Below are positions 26,058 to 35,733 of a DNA stretch of 57,783 nucleotides, in pieces. Source of the stretch: Candidatus Alistipes intestinigallinarum (lineage in GTDB: Bacteria; Bacteroidota; Bacteroidia; Bacteroidales; Rikenellaceae); NCBI GenBank assembly GCA_019115745.1, contig DXDA01000049.1, forward strand, positions 1-57,783, in the 5' to 3' direction. The notes beneath the pieces were generated by a model, which was not told where the DNA came from, searched no databases, and was given only the letters and a program-made list of their open reading frames with translations. The first letter of the stretch is position 1. The number at the start of each line of letters is the position of its first letter. The translations under genes and the position numbers were made by a program.

Positions 26058-28895
26058 ATGAAGAGATTGCTATTGTCCGCACTGGCGGCGTTTGCCGTCT
26101 GCAGCGTCTCGGCGCAGATGAATCAGCCGATTCCCGCCGATCCCGAACTCCGTACGGGAAAACTCGAAAACGGAATGACCTACTACGTCCGTCACAACGA
26201 AAAACCCAAAGGCCAGGCCGATTTCTACATCATCCACAACGTCGGAGCCATCCAGGAGGATGATTCCCAGCAGGGTCTGGCCCACTTCCTCGAACACATG
26301 GCCTTCAACGGCACGAAGAACCTCCCCGGCAAGCAGATGATCGAATACCTCGAAACCATCGGCGTGAAGTTCGGGGCCAACCTCAACGCCGGAACCAGTT
26401 GGGACCAGACCGTCTACAACATCAGCGACGTCCCGACCTCGCGCGAGGGGATCATCGACTCGGCACTGCTGATCCTCCACGACTGGTCGCACTTCATCAC
26501 CCTCGCCCCCGAGGAGATCGACTCCGAGCGCGGCGTCATCATGGAGGAGCTCCGCACGCGTGACGGAGCCTCGTGGCGCTCCACGATGAAGCTCATCCAG
26601 GCCCTCGGGAAAGGCACCAAGTACGAACACCGCAACCTGATCGGGTATCTCGACGGCCTGAAGAGTTTCGAGCACCAGGCGCTCGCCGACTTCTACCACA
26701 AATGGTACCGTCCCGACTACCAGGCCGTGATCGTCGTGGGCGACATCGACGCCGAGGCCGTCGAGGCCAAGATCAAGAAGCTGATGTCCGACATCCCGGC
26801 CCCGGCCGCCGATGCCGCACAAAAGGAGGAGATCATCGTTCCGGACAACGAGGAGCCGATCGTCAGCATCTACACCGACCCCGAGATGCAGGGCACGAAG
26901 GTCCAGCTCTTCATCAAACGCCCGGCCTTCCCGCAGGCCCTGGCCAACACGGTAAGCTGGGAAGCCGCCAACGTCATCGAATCCTACATCACCGTCATGG
27001 AGAACGCCCGCCTGCAGGAGATCGCCATGCAGCCCGATGCGCCGTTCCTGGGAGCCGGTATGGGTTCGGGTGACGTCATCGGCATCATCCCCACGCTCAA
27101 CGCCACGGTCTTCGTGGCCATGACCCAGGAGGGGAAACTCAACCGCGGATTCGAAACCCTCTACACCGAGATGGAGCGCTTGCGCCGCTACGGCTTCACG
27201 CAGGGTGAGTTCGAACGCGCCCAGGAGAACCTCATGCGCCAGATCGAGCGCACCTACGCCAACCGCAACGACCGTCAGAACGGCACGTTCGTACAGAACT
27301 ACCTGAACAACTTCCAGAAGAACACCCCGATTCCCGATGCCGAGACGGAGTGGAAGCTCGACAGTATGCTCGTCAAGATGATCAACGTCGAGACGGTCAA
27401 CGCCTTCGCACAGCAGACCATCACCCCGAACAAGCAGGTTATCATCGTCACGGCGCCCGAGAAAGAGGGCCTCGCCGCCCCCACGGCCGAAGAGCTGCTG
27501 GCAATCCGCGGGCAGGTCGCTGCAGCAGACGTGAAGCCCTATGAGGACAACGTCGTCAAGGAGCCGCTGATCCCCGAAGGAACCCAGCTCAAGGGCTCGC
27601 CGGTGAAGAAGACCGTCGAGGATCCCCGCCTCGGGACGACGGAGTGGACGCTCGCCAACGGCGTGAAGGTCGTCGTCAAGAAGACGGACTTCAAGGCCGA
27701 CGAGGTGCTGATGAGCGCCGTGGCCAAGGGAGGTCTTTCGCAGCTCTCCGACGAGGAGTTCTACATGGGTGAGATGATGCCCGCCATCAACTCCATGTCG
27801 GGAGTCGGCAAGTTCTCCGCCACGGAGCTCAAGAAGCAGCTCTCCGGAAAGGCGGCCGGTGTACAGTCCGCCGTCGGCAACTACTCCAGCACGATGAGCG
27901 GTTCGGCATCGCCCAAGGATGTCGAGACCATGCTCCAGTTGCTCTACCTCCACTTCACGCAGCCGCGCTTCGACCGCAACGACTACGAGAATCTCCTCAC
28001 GATGCTCCGCTCACAACTGGCCAATGCCCAGGCGAGCCCCGACTTCCGGATGCAGGAGAAGACCATGGAGACCATCTACGGGAACAATCCCCGCCGCCGG
28101 ATGGTATCGAACGAAATCCTCGACGCCTTCGACTTCGAGAAGCTCCCGGCCATCTACGCCAAGCTCTACCCCGGAGCCAACAGTTTCGTCTTCACGTTCG
28201 TCGGGAACATCGAGCCCGAAGTGCTGAAGCCGCTGGTCGAGAAGTACATCGGTTCGCTTCCCACGACGAAGAAAGCGATGACCTGGCAGGATGACAAGGC
28301 CGAGCCGGTCAAGGGTTCGATCACGGAAGATTTCCGTGTGGCGATGCAGCAGCCCAAAGTCTCGGTATGCTACTACTTCTCGGGCGAGATGCCCTACACG
28401 TTCCGCGACAAACTCGCCCTGACGTTCCTGACCCAAGCGCTGAATTCGCGCTATCTGGAGTCGATCCGCGAGGAGAAGGGCGGAACCTACGGCGTACAGG
28501 TCGGCGGTTCGACGGACTACATCCCGAAGGAGAGCTACGACATGACCATTTCGTTCGACACCAACGAGCAGATGGCCGACGAACTCTGCGAGATCATCCT
28601 GCAGGAGATCCGCCAGATTGCCGAAAACGGTCCCAAGAGCGAGGATATCGAGAAGACCCGTGAATTCATGCTCAAGAGCTGGCAGAACAGCCTCCAGCAG
28701 AACAGCGGATGGCTCGGGTACATTCAGGCCAAGTACGGTTCCGGCCTCGACTACGTCGGGGAATACGAGCAGTCGCTCCGCGCCCTGACCAACGACGACG
28801 TACAGAAGATGGCCCAGAAGGCCCTGGCCGACGGCAACCTCGTGAAGGTCATCATGCGTCCCGAAAAGGTTGCAGAGGCTCCGGCCGAGAAATAG
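26058..28895 (+). CDS. Secreted M16-family (pitrilysin-like) zinc metallopeptidase
   Basis: 945 residues with a signal peptide (MKRLLLSALAAFAVCSVSAQ). The N-terminal M16 half has the inverted zinc motif HFLEH (His76, Glu79, His80) with the distal ligand Glu157 in EEIDSERGVIMEE. The second half (about 520-930) keeps the fold but no HxxEH, which is the usual inactive partner half of two-domain M16 enzymes (e.g. YRSLESIREEKGGTYGVQVG-like region NSRYLESIREEKGGTYGVQV). It degrades peptides in the periplasm or at the surface; co-expression with the protease locus is possible but not shown. 22 bases after the HTH gene, so perhaps read through from it. Confidence 0.94.
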   Translation: MKRLLLSALAAFAVCSVSAQMNQPIPADPELRTGKLENGMTYYVRHNEKPKGQADFYIIHNVGAIQEDDSQQGLAHFLEHMAFNGTKNLPGKQMIEYLETIGVKFGANLNAGTSWDQTVYNISDVPTSREGIIDSALLILHDWSHFITLAPEEIDSERGVIMEELRTRDGASWRSTMKLIQALGKGTKYEHRNLIGYLDGLKSFEHQALADFYHKWYRPDYQAVIVVGDIDAEAVEAKIKKLMSDIPAPAADAAQKEEIIVPDNEEPIVSIYTDPEMQGTKVQLFIKRPAFPQALANTVSWEAANVIESYITVMENARLQEIAMQPDAPFLGAGMGSGDVIGIIPTLNATVFVAMTQEGKLNRGFETLYTEMERLRRYGFTQGEFERAQENLMRQIERTYANRNDRQNGTFVQNYLNNFQKNTPIPDAETEWKLDSMLVKMINVETVNAFAQQTITPNKQVIIVTAPEKEGLAAPTAEELLAIRGQVAAADVKPYEDNVVKEPLIPEGTQLKGSPVKKTVEDPRLGTTEWTLANGVKVVVKKTDFKADEVLMSAVAKGGLSQLSDEEFYMGEMMPAINSMSGVGKFSATELKKQLSGKAAGVQSAVGNYSSTMSGSASPKDVETMLQLLYLHFTQPRFDRNDYENLLTMLRSQLANAQASPDFRMQEKTMETIYGNNPRRRMVSNEILDAFDFEKLPAIYAKLYPGANSFVFTFVGNIEPEVLKPLVEKYIGSLPTTKKAMTWQDDKAEPVKGSITEDFRVAMQQPKVSVCYYFSGEMPYTFRDKLALTFLTQALNSRYLESIREEKGGTYGVQVGGSTDYIPKESYDMTISFDTNEQMADELCEIILQEIRQIAENGPKSEDIEKTREFMLKSWQNSLQQNSGWLGYIQAKYGSGLDYVGEYEQSLRALTNDDVQKMAQKALADGNLVKVIMRPEKVAEAPAEK

Positions 28896-28930
28896 GCATC
28901 CGCCCCACCCCGGGTTTTAGCCGGACAAAG

Positions 28931-28967
28931 AAAGCGGCCGACACGATATGCGTGTCGGCCGCTTTTT
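28931..28967 (+). terminator. Terminator after the M16 peptidase gene
   Basis: Perfect 15-bp stem AAAGCGGCCGACACG / CGTGTCGGCCGCTTT with a 5-base loop and a run of Ts. The strongest terminator in the window. Confidence 0.93.
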
Positions 28968-28975
28968 TTATGGTT

Positions 28976-29204
28976 CGGGCTTAAGAACCCCTTTCTTAAA
29001 GGGGCTTTTTGCATCGTCAAAAAGCCCCACAAAAACCGACCGGCTTAAGAAGCCGGGGTTGTAGGCGAAGGAATGCCAAAAGATGCGGATGCAGTTCCGC
29101 GCTTCGACCCTCGTATGCGGGTAAAAGTTGCGGAAACCACGTGAGGTTCAGCAGCCCATAAATCCGGCTTCTTAAGCCGGCGGCCCGGGAAATCCCGGGC
29201 CGCC
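28976..29204. repeat. Cluster of inverted repeats between convergent genes
   Basis: Intergenic, no convincing gene. TTAAGAA / TTCTTAA flanks ACCCCT near 28981-28999. GGGGCTTTTTG / CAAAAAGCCCC (29001-29011 with 29018-29028) is a perfect 11-bp hairpin. CCGGCTTAAGAAGCCGG at 29040-29056 has its exact reverse complement at 29164-29180, bounding 107 bases. GGCGGCCCGGG / CCCGGGCCGCC (29179-29189 with 29194-29204) is a further perfect hairpin and a likely minus-strand terminator for the DUF5689 gene. The CTTAAGAAG-type core recurs four times. It looks like a folded RNA or a small dispersed element; a 102-residue minus-strand ORF crosses it and resembles nothing known to me. Confidence 0.7.
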
Positions 29205-29234
29205 TCGTCTCATTATCGATAAGCGAGGAAAACG

Positions 29235-30497
29235 CTATTCGCCGCCTTCCATACCGCCCATCGGATCGTTCTTCACGGGAGGATTGAACGGATCGTAGTC
29301 CGCATACCCGTTTTTGTATGCCCAACGGGCCAGTTCGTCGGCCTCGGCCTCCGTCAACAGGTCCTCAGCCTTGAAGTCGAGGTCCTCCAGTCGGCTCACC
29401 GAAATCTGGTACTGAGCCTGATCACTGGAACCACCGGTAAACGAGCTCTCTCTCGAATAGATCGCATAGATACCCAGCACCGTACCGACCGCACCGTCCT
29501 TCGGAATCGGCTTCATGGCAAACTGCGAATAACCGCTCGTGCGAACGGAGTAAACACCCGGATCCGACAGATACGTGGTTGCATCGTTGTACGAAATCAG
29601 TACCGAACCATACAGGCGCACGTTGTTAATGTTGTAGGCCCAATAGTACCAGGGAGCATTCTGCGGCGAGCCCGAATCGGTCACAACCCACGTCGGGAAG
29701 GAGCTGTCGAATCCACCGTTTTTCATGACGGGATTGACCACCTGATCCTGGTTCGGCACCCCGGCATAACGCACCTTGATGTTATTGAAACGCACCAAAC
29801 GGCCCAATGCCTGCTCGCCCAGCGCCGTCTGATAGTTCGAGGCATCCACGTCGAGGATATCCGACTCCTCCAGCTTGACCCGATCACCCGGGAAGACACT
29901 CAGCTTCGCAATGTTCGGATTGTCCAGGTTCGAGTTTGCATAGAAGCGGTGTTTTCCGCCCGCATTGTTCGAATCCGACGGTGCATCGCCGATCGAGAGC
30001 ATCATCCGATAGTTGCCCAGGTAGAGTCCGTCGAGGCGGACATAGACCCACTGGCTCTCCATCGTATTCAGATCGAGGTAGTAATCCAGATAGAGACCGT
30101 TGTAGAGTTTCAACTCGATGGCTGCCGTTCCGTCGTAGATGTGCAGCGACTTGTAGATATTACCCTGACGGTCGCTGCTGATCACCTTACCCCTGATGTA
30201 GTAGTTCGCAGCAGCAGGCCAACCCCGCAGGCCGGGGAATTTCGATTTGTCCTGCTCCTCGGGCGTAAGGTCTCCGAACTTCACCGTCTGCGTCGTCTCC
30301 CAATCGTAGTTGGTACCCGTGCCCGAAATCGGTCCGAAGTAATCCTTGACCTCCTTGATCGTGACATGTTCGAGACCCAGGGCCGTCATGTCGGTATCGG
30401 AGTAGATCTTCCGGGGCGCCGGGGTATCGAAATCGTTGTAGCAGCCTGCGGCCAACGCGCCGACAAGAACCGCCAAAGCTATTTTAAGATTTTTCAT
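29235..30497 (-). CDS. DUF5689 lipoprotein, OB-fold-like
   Basis: 420-residue surface lipoprotein; signal MKNLKIALAVLVGALAAGC with Cys19. The start was chosen to give that signal; an upstream ATG adds 14 unlikely residues and overlaps the receptor gene. DUF5689-like region at about 60-290, including IRGKVISSDRQGNIYKSLHI YDGTAAIELKLYN and WVYVRLDGLYLGNYRMMLSI: the strand pattern of an OB-like nucleic-acid-binding fold, as in the YhcR-type accessory domain. The C-terminus (EAELARWAYKNGYADYDPFN...) is a short helical tail. Last gene of the nuclease/receptor locus, 22 bases after the receptor. Inferred to bind nucleic acid for import, in the place a SusD would hold. Confidence 0.8.
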   Translation of the reverse strand: MKNLKIALAVLVGALAAGCYNDFDTPAPRKIYSDTDMTALGLEHVTIKEVKDYFGPISGTGTNYDWETTQTVKFGDLTPEEQDKSKFPGLRGWPAAANYYIRGKVISSDRQGNIYKSLHIYDGTAAIELKLYNGLYLDYYLDLNTMESQWVYVRLDGLYLGNYRMMLSIGDAPSDSNNAGGKHRFYANSNLDNPNIAKLSVFPGDRVKLEESDILDVDASNYQTALGEQALGRLVRFNNIKVRYAGVPNQDQVVNPVMKNGGFDSSFPTWVVTDSGSPQNAPWYYWAYNINNVRLYGSVLISYNDATTYLSDPGVYSVRTSGYSQFAMKPIPKDGAVGTVLGIYAIYSRESSFTGGSSDQAQYQISVSRLEDLDFKAEDLLTEAEADELARWAYKNGYADYDPFNPPVKNDPMGGMEGGE

Positions 30498-30519
30498 AAT
30501 CGTGTGTCCTTCTCGGTTG

Positions 30520-33363
30520 TTAGAATCGTAAGTAGACATTCAGGAAATAGGTCGTGCCCAGCATGTAGAAATACTTCGACGGGAAGCGTCCGAAGATATA
30601 GTCGCCCGTCTCCGGAGCACGCACCTTGCTCATACGCATCTGCTCGTAACCGCCCGTGCGGATATCCTGATCGTTGAGAATGTTCTTCACCTCCAGGCTG
30701 CAACCCAGCATGTAACGACCGATGTACCAGTTCTTGCCGACATTGGCGCTCAGCGTGAAGTAACCGCCGAACTCCTCCTGTGCCCGCAGTTCGTTGATCG
30801 CATGGGCCGCATCGGCAATCACGGAAACATCCGGCTTCGAAGCCGAAATTTCACTGACAATCAAGTTCGTGAAGTATTCCGACGCGGTGTTCGTGCGGTA
30901 GAAGGGGTTCATCGACAGATAGAGACGGTCGTAGTAGTTCAGGTTGATGCCGGCAAACCAACTGTTCGGACCTTTGTAATCCAAACCTACGTTGATGGCC
31001 GTCTGCGGCGTACTCTCCACGTGATAGCCCTTCCAGTTCACCTTGTCGCGCAGGACGATCTTGTCGACGTTGTCCACCGTCTGCACGAAGTCGGCGTTCG
31101 ACGTGTAGGTGTAGTCACCCCAACTGATCGCTCCGACGACCGAAATACCGTTCCAAACCGGAACCGAAAGACCCAGCTCCACGCCGTAGTGCTCCTTGTC
31201 GATACCGCTCATGGCGAAGTTCGTGAACGAACTGCGCGTGTCGTCGTAGAACGAGATCACCTTCGACTGATCCTTGATCGTCGTGTAGTAACCCGACAGG
31301 CGGGCCTTGATGTAGGGCAGATTCAGGTTGTAGGTGAGGTCTACGCCGAAGACCTTCTCGGCCTTCAGACCCGGGGTCGTGTTGTTGCGCGTACGCGGCG
31401 ACACGAAAGCCGTATTGAACTTCGGAGCCTCCTGCAGAATCACCGCATTGGCCTCCAGCGAGTGTGCGGACGAGAATTTGTAGCCCAACGAGATTTTGCC
31501 CTCGTAGGTCAGGTAGTCGAGTTTCTTCGAATCGCCCTTCGAGTTGTTCGGGAAGAGGCCCTTGCGCCACATACCCTCACGGTACATCTGCGAGTAGCCG
31601 ACCGATCCGCCGAGTCCCAGCGAGAAACCGCCCTTGGCCCACGTGTAGTTGGCCCAGGCATCGGCATCGAGCAGGTGAGCCCGGTACCAGTAACCGTACT
31701 TGTCACCCTCGCGGGCAATCCGCGCGTGGCCCGTAGCCCAGTAGTAGTCCAGGTCATTCTGGTAAGCCGTCTCGCTGGCCATGTCGCGCTCGGCGAACTT
31801 GTCGATGTCGTACCAGTAGTCGCCGCCCAGCAGATCCTTCACCTGCGAATAGTAGTCCGTACGGTTCACGCGCAGGTTCACACCGCCGACAATCTTCATG
31901 TTGTTGCGCATGTTGTGCTGTACGTTCACGGCCAGGTTGTAGTCCAACTGGTCGGTGTGCCGCTCCTCGATCATGTAGTTCGAACGGCGGCTGTCGCCCA
32001 TCAGGTCCGTGAGCTCCGTATCGACATATTGGTTCTTGTGGAAGAAGTCATCGTAATCGAGCATTCCGGTCCAGACCTGAGCGGCCTGAATCGCATTCTG
32101 CATGTAGAAATAGAGCGTCTGGTCGGTGGTCGTTCCCGGCAGCACCTGAGTAAAGTCCGACGACGGCATGTAACGGTAGTAGTCACCGCGCGGGTCCGAA
32201 CCGGCATTCCACGTCAGGGCCGAATAGCCGTTCTTACCGAAGCGCAGCGACGTGGCGGCATTCAGGCGCGTATTCTCCGACATGTCCCACGTGTAGTTCA
32301 GCGTCACGACCGGCTCATGCGTGTTGCGCACCCGCGAGTTGCGCAGTTTTCCGGCCTGGTAACCCACGTTGGGGTTGTAGTAGTTGTTGCCGAAGAGGGC
32401 ATAGGCCTCGTCGGTCGAGGCCTGCTGCGCACCGCGCTCCGACGGCGAAGCCAGCAGCGTCAGTGCCAGCCGGTGATCCGTACCGAAGAGCTTCTCCACC
32501 GATGCGAAATACGAATAGGAGTTGTAGTACACCCCGTCGACATAGCCGTTGCCGCCCTGGCGCGTACCCACCGAGAAGGCATACGACCAACCGTTGTCCA
32601 ACTGGCCCGATCCGTAGGAGATCATCGCCCGGAAGCGGTACATCTGGTTGGCGTTCGACACGCTGACGCGGAAGCCCTTGCGCACCTGCGAGGCCCGGGC
32701 GTTGACGTTCGTCATGCCGCCGATGCCGCCGATGCCGAAATCCGACATTTCGAGACCCGTGTAGTTCTCCTGGTTGCGCGTGGCGTCGTTCAGACCGCTC
32801 CACAGCGACCACGGGCCGTAACCCGTCATGGCGTCGTTGAAACGGATGCCGTTCAGGTAGATGTTCGAATACTGCGAATCGTAACCGCGGACGTTGAAAC
32901 GCATCTCGCTGAAGCGGTACGAAGCGATGTTGTTGAAGAGGTCCTTCGACGAGGAGAGCGACGACGGCAGGGCCTGCGTATCCGACGACGAGGAGTCCGA
33001 ATCGAACTCCGCGAAGATCGCATCATCGAAGAATGCCGAATTCGTGGGGCCGGCCGGCACCAGGATGATCTGTTTGAGGTCCTGAACGTGCTCCGTACCG
33101 ACGCGGACCATCACGTCCAGCGTCTCGAAGTCCGGAGTCGAGAACTGCAGCGTATAGCTGCCGGCGGGCAGATTCTCCAGCGTGAAGAATCCGTCGTTGT
33201 CGGTGATGACCTTCACGCCCAGCGCCTCGATCTTCACCTCGACGTTGTCCAGAGCCACGCGCCCGTTGCGCGAAACCACCTTGCCGCGAACGCCTCCGCC
33301 CTGTGCGTAGGAGGCCACACTCACGGCCGTGAACAGCAGAATGAGTAGAGTTTTCAGTTTCAT
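30520..33363 (-). CDS. TonB-dependent receptor with carboxypeptidase-regulatory domain
   Basis: 947-residue outer-membrane importer. Signal peptide MKLKTLLILLFTAVSVASYAQ, then a carboxypeptidase-regulatory-like domain at about 24-105 (GKVVSRNGRVALDNVEVKIE...GFFTLENLPAGSYTLQFSTP). A plug-like region follows (MRFNVRGYDSQYSNIYLNGI), and a long beta-barrel ends in YMLGTTYFLNVYLRF. This is the Oar-like or TonB-receptor type without a SusD. It belongs to the same minus-strand unit as the secreted nucleases, 18 bases from the EEP gene. Inferred substrate: oligonucleotides or nucleosides released by the neighbours. Confidence 0.9.
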   Translation of the reverse strand: MKLKTLLILLFTAVSVASYAQGGGVRGKVVSRNGRVALDNVEVKIEALGVKVITDNDGFFTLENLPAGSYTLQFSTPDFETLDVMVRVGTEHVQDLKQIILVPAGPTNSAFFDDAIFAEFDSDSSSSDTQALPSSLSSSKDLFNNIASYRFSEMRFNVRGYDSQYSNIYLNGIRFNDAMTGYGPWSLWSGLNDATRNQENYTGLEMSDFGIGGIGGMTNVNARASQVRKGFRVSVSNANQMYRFRAMISYGSGQLDNGWSYAFSVGTRQGGNGYVDGVYYNSYSYFASVEKLFGTDHRLALTLLASPSERGAQQASTDEAYALFGNNYYNPNVGYQAGKLRNSRVRNTHEPVVTLNYTWDMSENTRLNAATSLRFGKNGYSALTWNAGSDPRGDYYRYMPSSDFTQVLPGTTTDQTLYFYMQNAIQAAQVWTGMLDYDDFFHKNQYVDTELTDLMGDSRRSNYMIEERHTDQLDYNLAVNVQHNMRNNMKIVGGVNLRVNRTDYYSQVKDLLGGDYWYDIDKFAERDMASETAYQNDLDYYWATGHARIAREGDKYGYWYRAHLLDADAWANYTWAKGGFSLGLGGSVGYSQMYREGMWRKGLFPNNSKGDSKKLDYLTYEGKISLGYKFSSAHSLEANAVILQEAPKFNTAFVSPRTRNNTTPGLKAEKVFGVDLTYNLNLPYIKARLSGYYTTIKDQSKVISFYDDTRSSFTNFAMSGIDKEHYGVELGLSVPVWNGISVVGAISWGDYTYTSNADFVQTVDNVDKIVLRDKVNWKGYHVESTPQTAINVGLDYKGPNSWFAGINLNYYDRLYLSMNPFYRTNTASEYFTNLIVSEISASKPDVSVIADAAHAINELRAQEEFGGYFTLSANVGKNWYIGRYMLGCSLEVKNILNDQDIRTGGYEQMRMSKVRAPETGDYIFGRFPSKYFYMLGTTYFLNVYLRF

Positions 33364-33381
33364 ACAAATATTGTTAGCGTG

Positions 33382-34416
33382 TTATTTGGCAATGTAGATA
33401 TAGACCGGGAAGTGGTCGCTGAATCCGCCCTGGAAGTCGTTGCCCACGAACGTCCGCAACGGATAACCCTTGTACTGTCCCTCCTTCTGGAACATGTACG
33501 GACGGTGGAAGATTCCGCCGTAGAACTTCGATTTCCCGACCGGCTGGATTTTCAGCGATCCGGTCGAACCCGTTGCGAGGTTCTCCGAGACGACGATGTT
33601 GTCGAACAGGTTCCACTCGTCGCGGTAAGCCAGCGTACCGTAGCCGGCCTTGAGCAGCGCGATGAAGGGATTGAACATGTCGCCCTTCTGCACCTCCTTG
33701 ATCTTTCCCTTGGCGCGAAGGCCCTCCACCACGCTCTTGTCCGTAGCGTCGTCGTTCAGGTCGCCCATCACCACCACTTTCGTTGCGGGGTTCTTCGCCA
33801 TGACCGAGTCGACGATGTGCTTCACCTGACGGGCAGCCTCCTCGCGTTTGGGCGACGAGGCCTCCTTGCCGCCCAGGCGCGACGGCCAGTGGTTGACCAC
33901 GAAGAAGAAGGGTTCGCCTTCGATTGTGCCCCACATCGTCACGAAATCACGCGTCTTGAAGTCCGGCATCCCCGGCATCACGAACGGATGGGCCTTGCTG
34001 CCCTCCAACTTGAAGACATCCGGGCGATAGAAGAAGGCGACGTCCACACCGCGCGCATCGGGCGAATCGTAGTGAACGATGCGGTAGTTTCCGTGAGCGA
34101 GTTTCGGCTGCGCGATCACATCCTCCATCACCGAACGGTTTTCGATCTCCGAGACCCCGATCACCACGGGGAAATCCTTGTCCTCGGCGGCCATGTCGAA
34201 CAGAACCCGTTCGAGGTTGGCGAGTTTCTTGCCGTACTTGACCGAATTCCACTGTTTCGGGCCCTCGGGCGTGAACTCCTCATCCTTCACCCCCGGATCG
34301 TTGATCGTATCGAAGAGGTTTTCGAAGTTGTAGAAGACCACTTTATAGGGCTTCTGTGCAAAGCACGCCACCGCGATCAACACGGCGACCAGTCCTGTCA
34401 AAAGGTTTTTCTTCAT
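33382..34416 (-). CDS. Secreted endonuclease/exonuclease/phosphatase-family nuclease
   Basis: 344 residues with signal peptide MKKNLLTGLVAVLIAVACFAQ. The start was chosen for the signal; the longer ORF overlaps the neighbouring gene. EEP-fold markers: YKVVFYNFENLFDTIND (metal-binding Asn and Glu), VIGVSEIENRSVMEDVIAQP (the catalytic Glu), VNHWPSRLGG (His), MGDLNDDATDKSV (Asp-Asn) and SDHFPVYIYI (Asp-His). The full set of DNase I-type residues looks present. Exported, so it would act on extracellular DNA, RNA or nucleotides. 18 bases before the receptor gene and 34 bases after the NUC1 gene. Confidence 0.92.
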   Translation of the reverse strand: MKKNLLTGLVAVLIAVACFAQKPYKVVFYNFENLFDTINDPGVKDEEFTPEGPKQWNSVKYGKKLANLERVLFDMAAEDKDFPVVIGVSEIENRSVMEDVIAQPKLAHGNYRIVHYDSPDARGVDVAFFYRPDVFKLEGSKAHPFVMPGMPDFKTRDFVTMWGTIEGEPFFFVVNHWPSRLGGKEASSPKREEAARQVKHIVDSVMAKNPATKVVVMGDLNDDATDKSVVEGLRAKGKIKEVQKGDMFNPFIALLKAGYGTLAYRDEWNLFDNIVVSENLATGSTGSLKIQPVGKSKFYGGIFHRPYMFQKEGQYKGYPLRTFVGNDFQGGFSDHFPVYIYIAK

Positions 34417-34450
34417 AAAGGTATCCAGTTTTAGTGAACTATTTTTGTTG

Positions 34451-35680
34451 TCAATTTGTCGCCAGTCCGGGCCATAGCGCAATATCGGGTTCCTGGCTCT
34501 TCACCTGGGCGGCCACCGCCGGATCGAGGTTTTCGAAGAAGGTGAAGCCCGTCCGCTCCTCGACCTCCCGGACCGTGCAGGCGGCTTCGCGGAGCGTCAA
34601 CCCAGCACCGGACCGGTCGTTCGGGAAGATAAACCCGATAGCCTGGAGTTCGTCGGCCGCAAACTCCCAGATCTGGCGGTTCTCGTTCTGGTCGCGCTTC
34701 TGCTTCAGGAGCACCTTCCAGCATTTCGAGGGTACACGCACGCCGGAGATCTGCCTGGATCCCGGGAGAGCCCCCGTCACGACGAAGAGCGTGTCGTAAC
34801 GCATTTTGGTGACCGTCGTGGGTGCCCAGGCGCGAATCTTGCCTTCGAGCGTAACCCAACTGCCGCCATTGAAGTTGTAGTTCTGCGGCATGATGTTCGT
34901 GGAGTAGAAGGTCATCGCGTTGGTTTCATCCGTATTGTATCGGTCGGCCGAGGGGCACTGGTGGCCACGGGCATAACCACCGCCGTATGTATTCTGGACA
35001 TTGTACTGCAGGCTGCGGTCGATGACGGGGAGCTGGTCGTTCGGATCGTAAGCCCAGGTATCCGTGCGTCCGGAATTGGGCGAGGTGTAGCAGCCGTGGA
35101 GGGGATATGCGACCCACAGGGCTATGCGGCTATCGGTATCGTAGCAGATCGAGAAGTTTCGCCGGTAACCGCCCACGAGATACTTGTTCGTGGAGCGCAG
35201 CGTCGTATAGTATGTTTTGTAGATATAGTTTGCACCCTGACGGTAAGCGGGTTGTTCGGCCCAGGCGCGTTGGAAGCCGGGGTTCGACGAGGCAGGCATC
35301 TGCCACAACCGCAGGATGGTAGAATAACCGTTGGAATAGGTGACTGTGAAATCCGCAGCGCGGTATGCGTCGGAGGTATTCTCATCGATCACGAAGGCGA
35401 TCTGTTCACCGACGGAGCCGCCAGCCACGGAGGTGTTGGAAGGGAACGAGCACCAGTCTGCCTCGCCTTCCGGGAAGGCGATTGTTGCCACGAAGGAGGT
35501 CCCGGCGGGGCCTTGGGTGGACAAGGAGTTCGTTGTAGCGGAACAATTCACGGTTGCTGCAGCCAGCGCGGCGGCATTTTCCACCGCATCGTCCTCGTCG
35601 CTGCATCCCGTGAAAAGGACAAGCAGGGCCGCAAGGATCAGCATCGGCCGGGTTGTCGTTTTGAGGAACATGAAAAACAT
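34451..35680 (-). CDS. BACON-fused DNA/RNA non-specific endonuclease lipoprotein
   Basis: 409 residues from the ATG at 35680 (another at 35671). Signal FLKTTTRPMLILAALLVLFTGC, so lipid-anchored. Residues about 40-130 are a BACON-like domain (FVATIAFPEGEADWCSFPSN...DAYRAADFTVTYSNGYSTIL). The C-terminal 230 residues are a NUC1/EndoG-type nuclease: YARGHQCPSADR (catalytic His of the DRGH motif, first Asp replaced by Ala), STNIMPQNYNFNGGSW with the metal-binding Asn, and VTGALPGS. The RGHQxPSADR form is common in Bacteroidetes, so it is probably active. Cuts DNA and RNA without sequence preference. A terminator-like hairpin lies between it and the gene upstream. Confidence 0.9.
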   Translation of the reverse strand: MFFMFLKTTTRPMLILAALLVLFTGCSDEDDAVENAAALAAATVNCSATTNSLSTQGPAGTSFVATIAFPEGEADWCSFPSNTSVAGGSVGEQIAFVIDENTSDAYRAADFTVTYSNGYSTILRLWQMPASSNPGFQRAWAEQPAYRQGANYIYKTYYTTLRSTNKYLVGGYRRNFSICYDTDSRIALWVAYPLHGCYTSPNSGRTDTWAYDPNDQLPVIDRSLQYNVQNTYGGGYARGHQCPSADRYNTDETNAMTFYSTNIMPQNYNFNGGSWVTLEGKIRAWAPTTVTKMRYDTLFVVTGALPGSRQISGVRVPSKCWKVLLKQKRDQNENRQIWEFAADELQAIGFIFPNDRSGAGLTLREAACTVREVEERTGFTFFENLDPAVAAQVKSQEPDIALWPGLATN

Positions 35681-35733
35681 CCGAAAAGCGTCAAAAATGG
35701 GGCATTGGAGCCCTTGGGAGGTATATATTTTAG

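Noticed and set aside
30802..33348. 848-codon plus-strand ORF opposite the TonB receptor
   Set aside because: Shadow ORF; the opposite strand has signal peptide, regulatory and barrel features.
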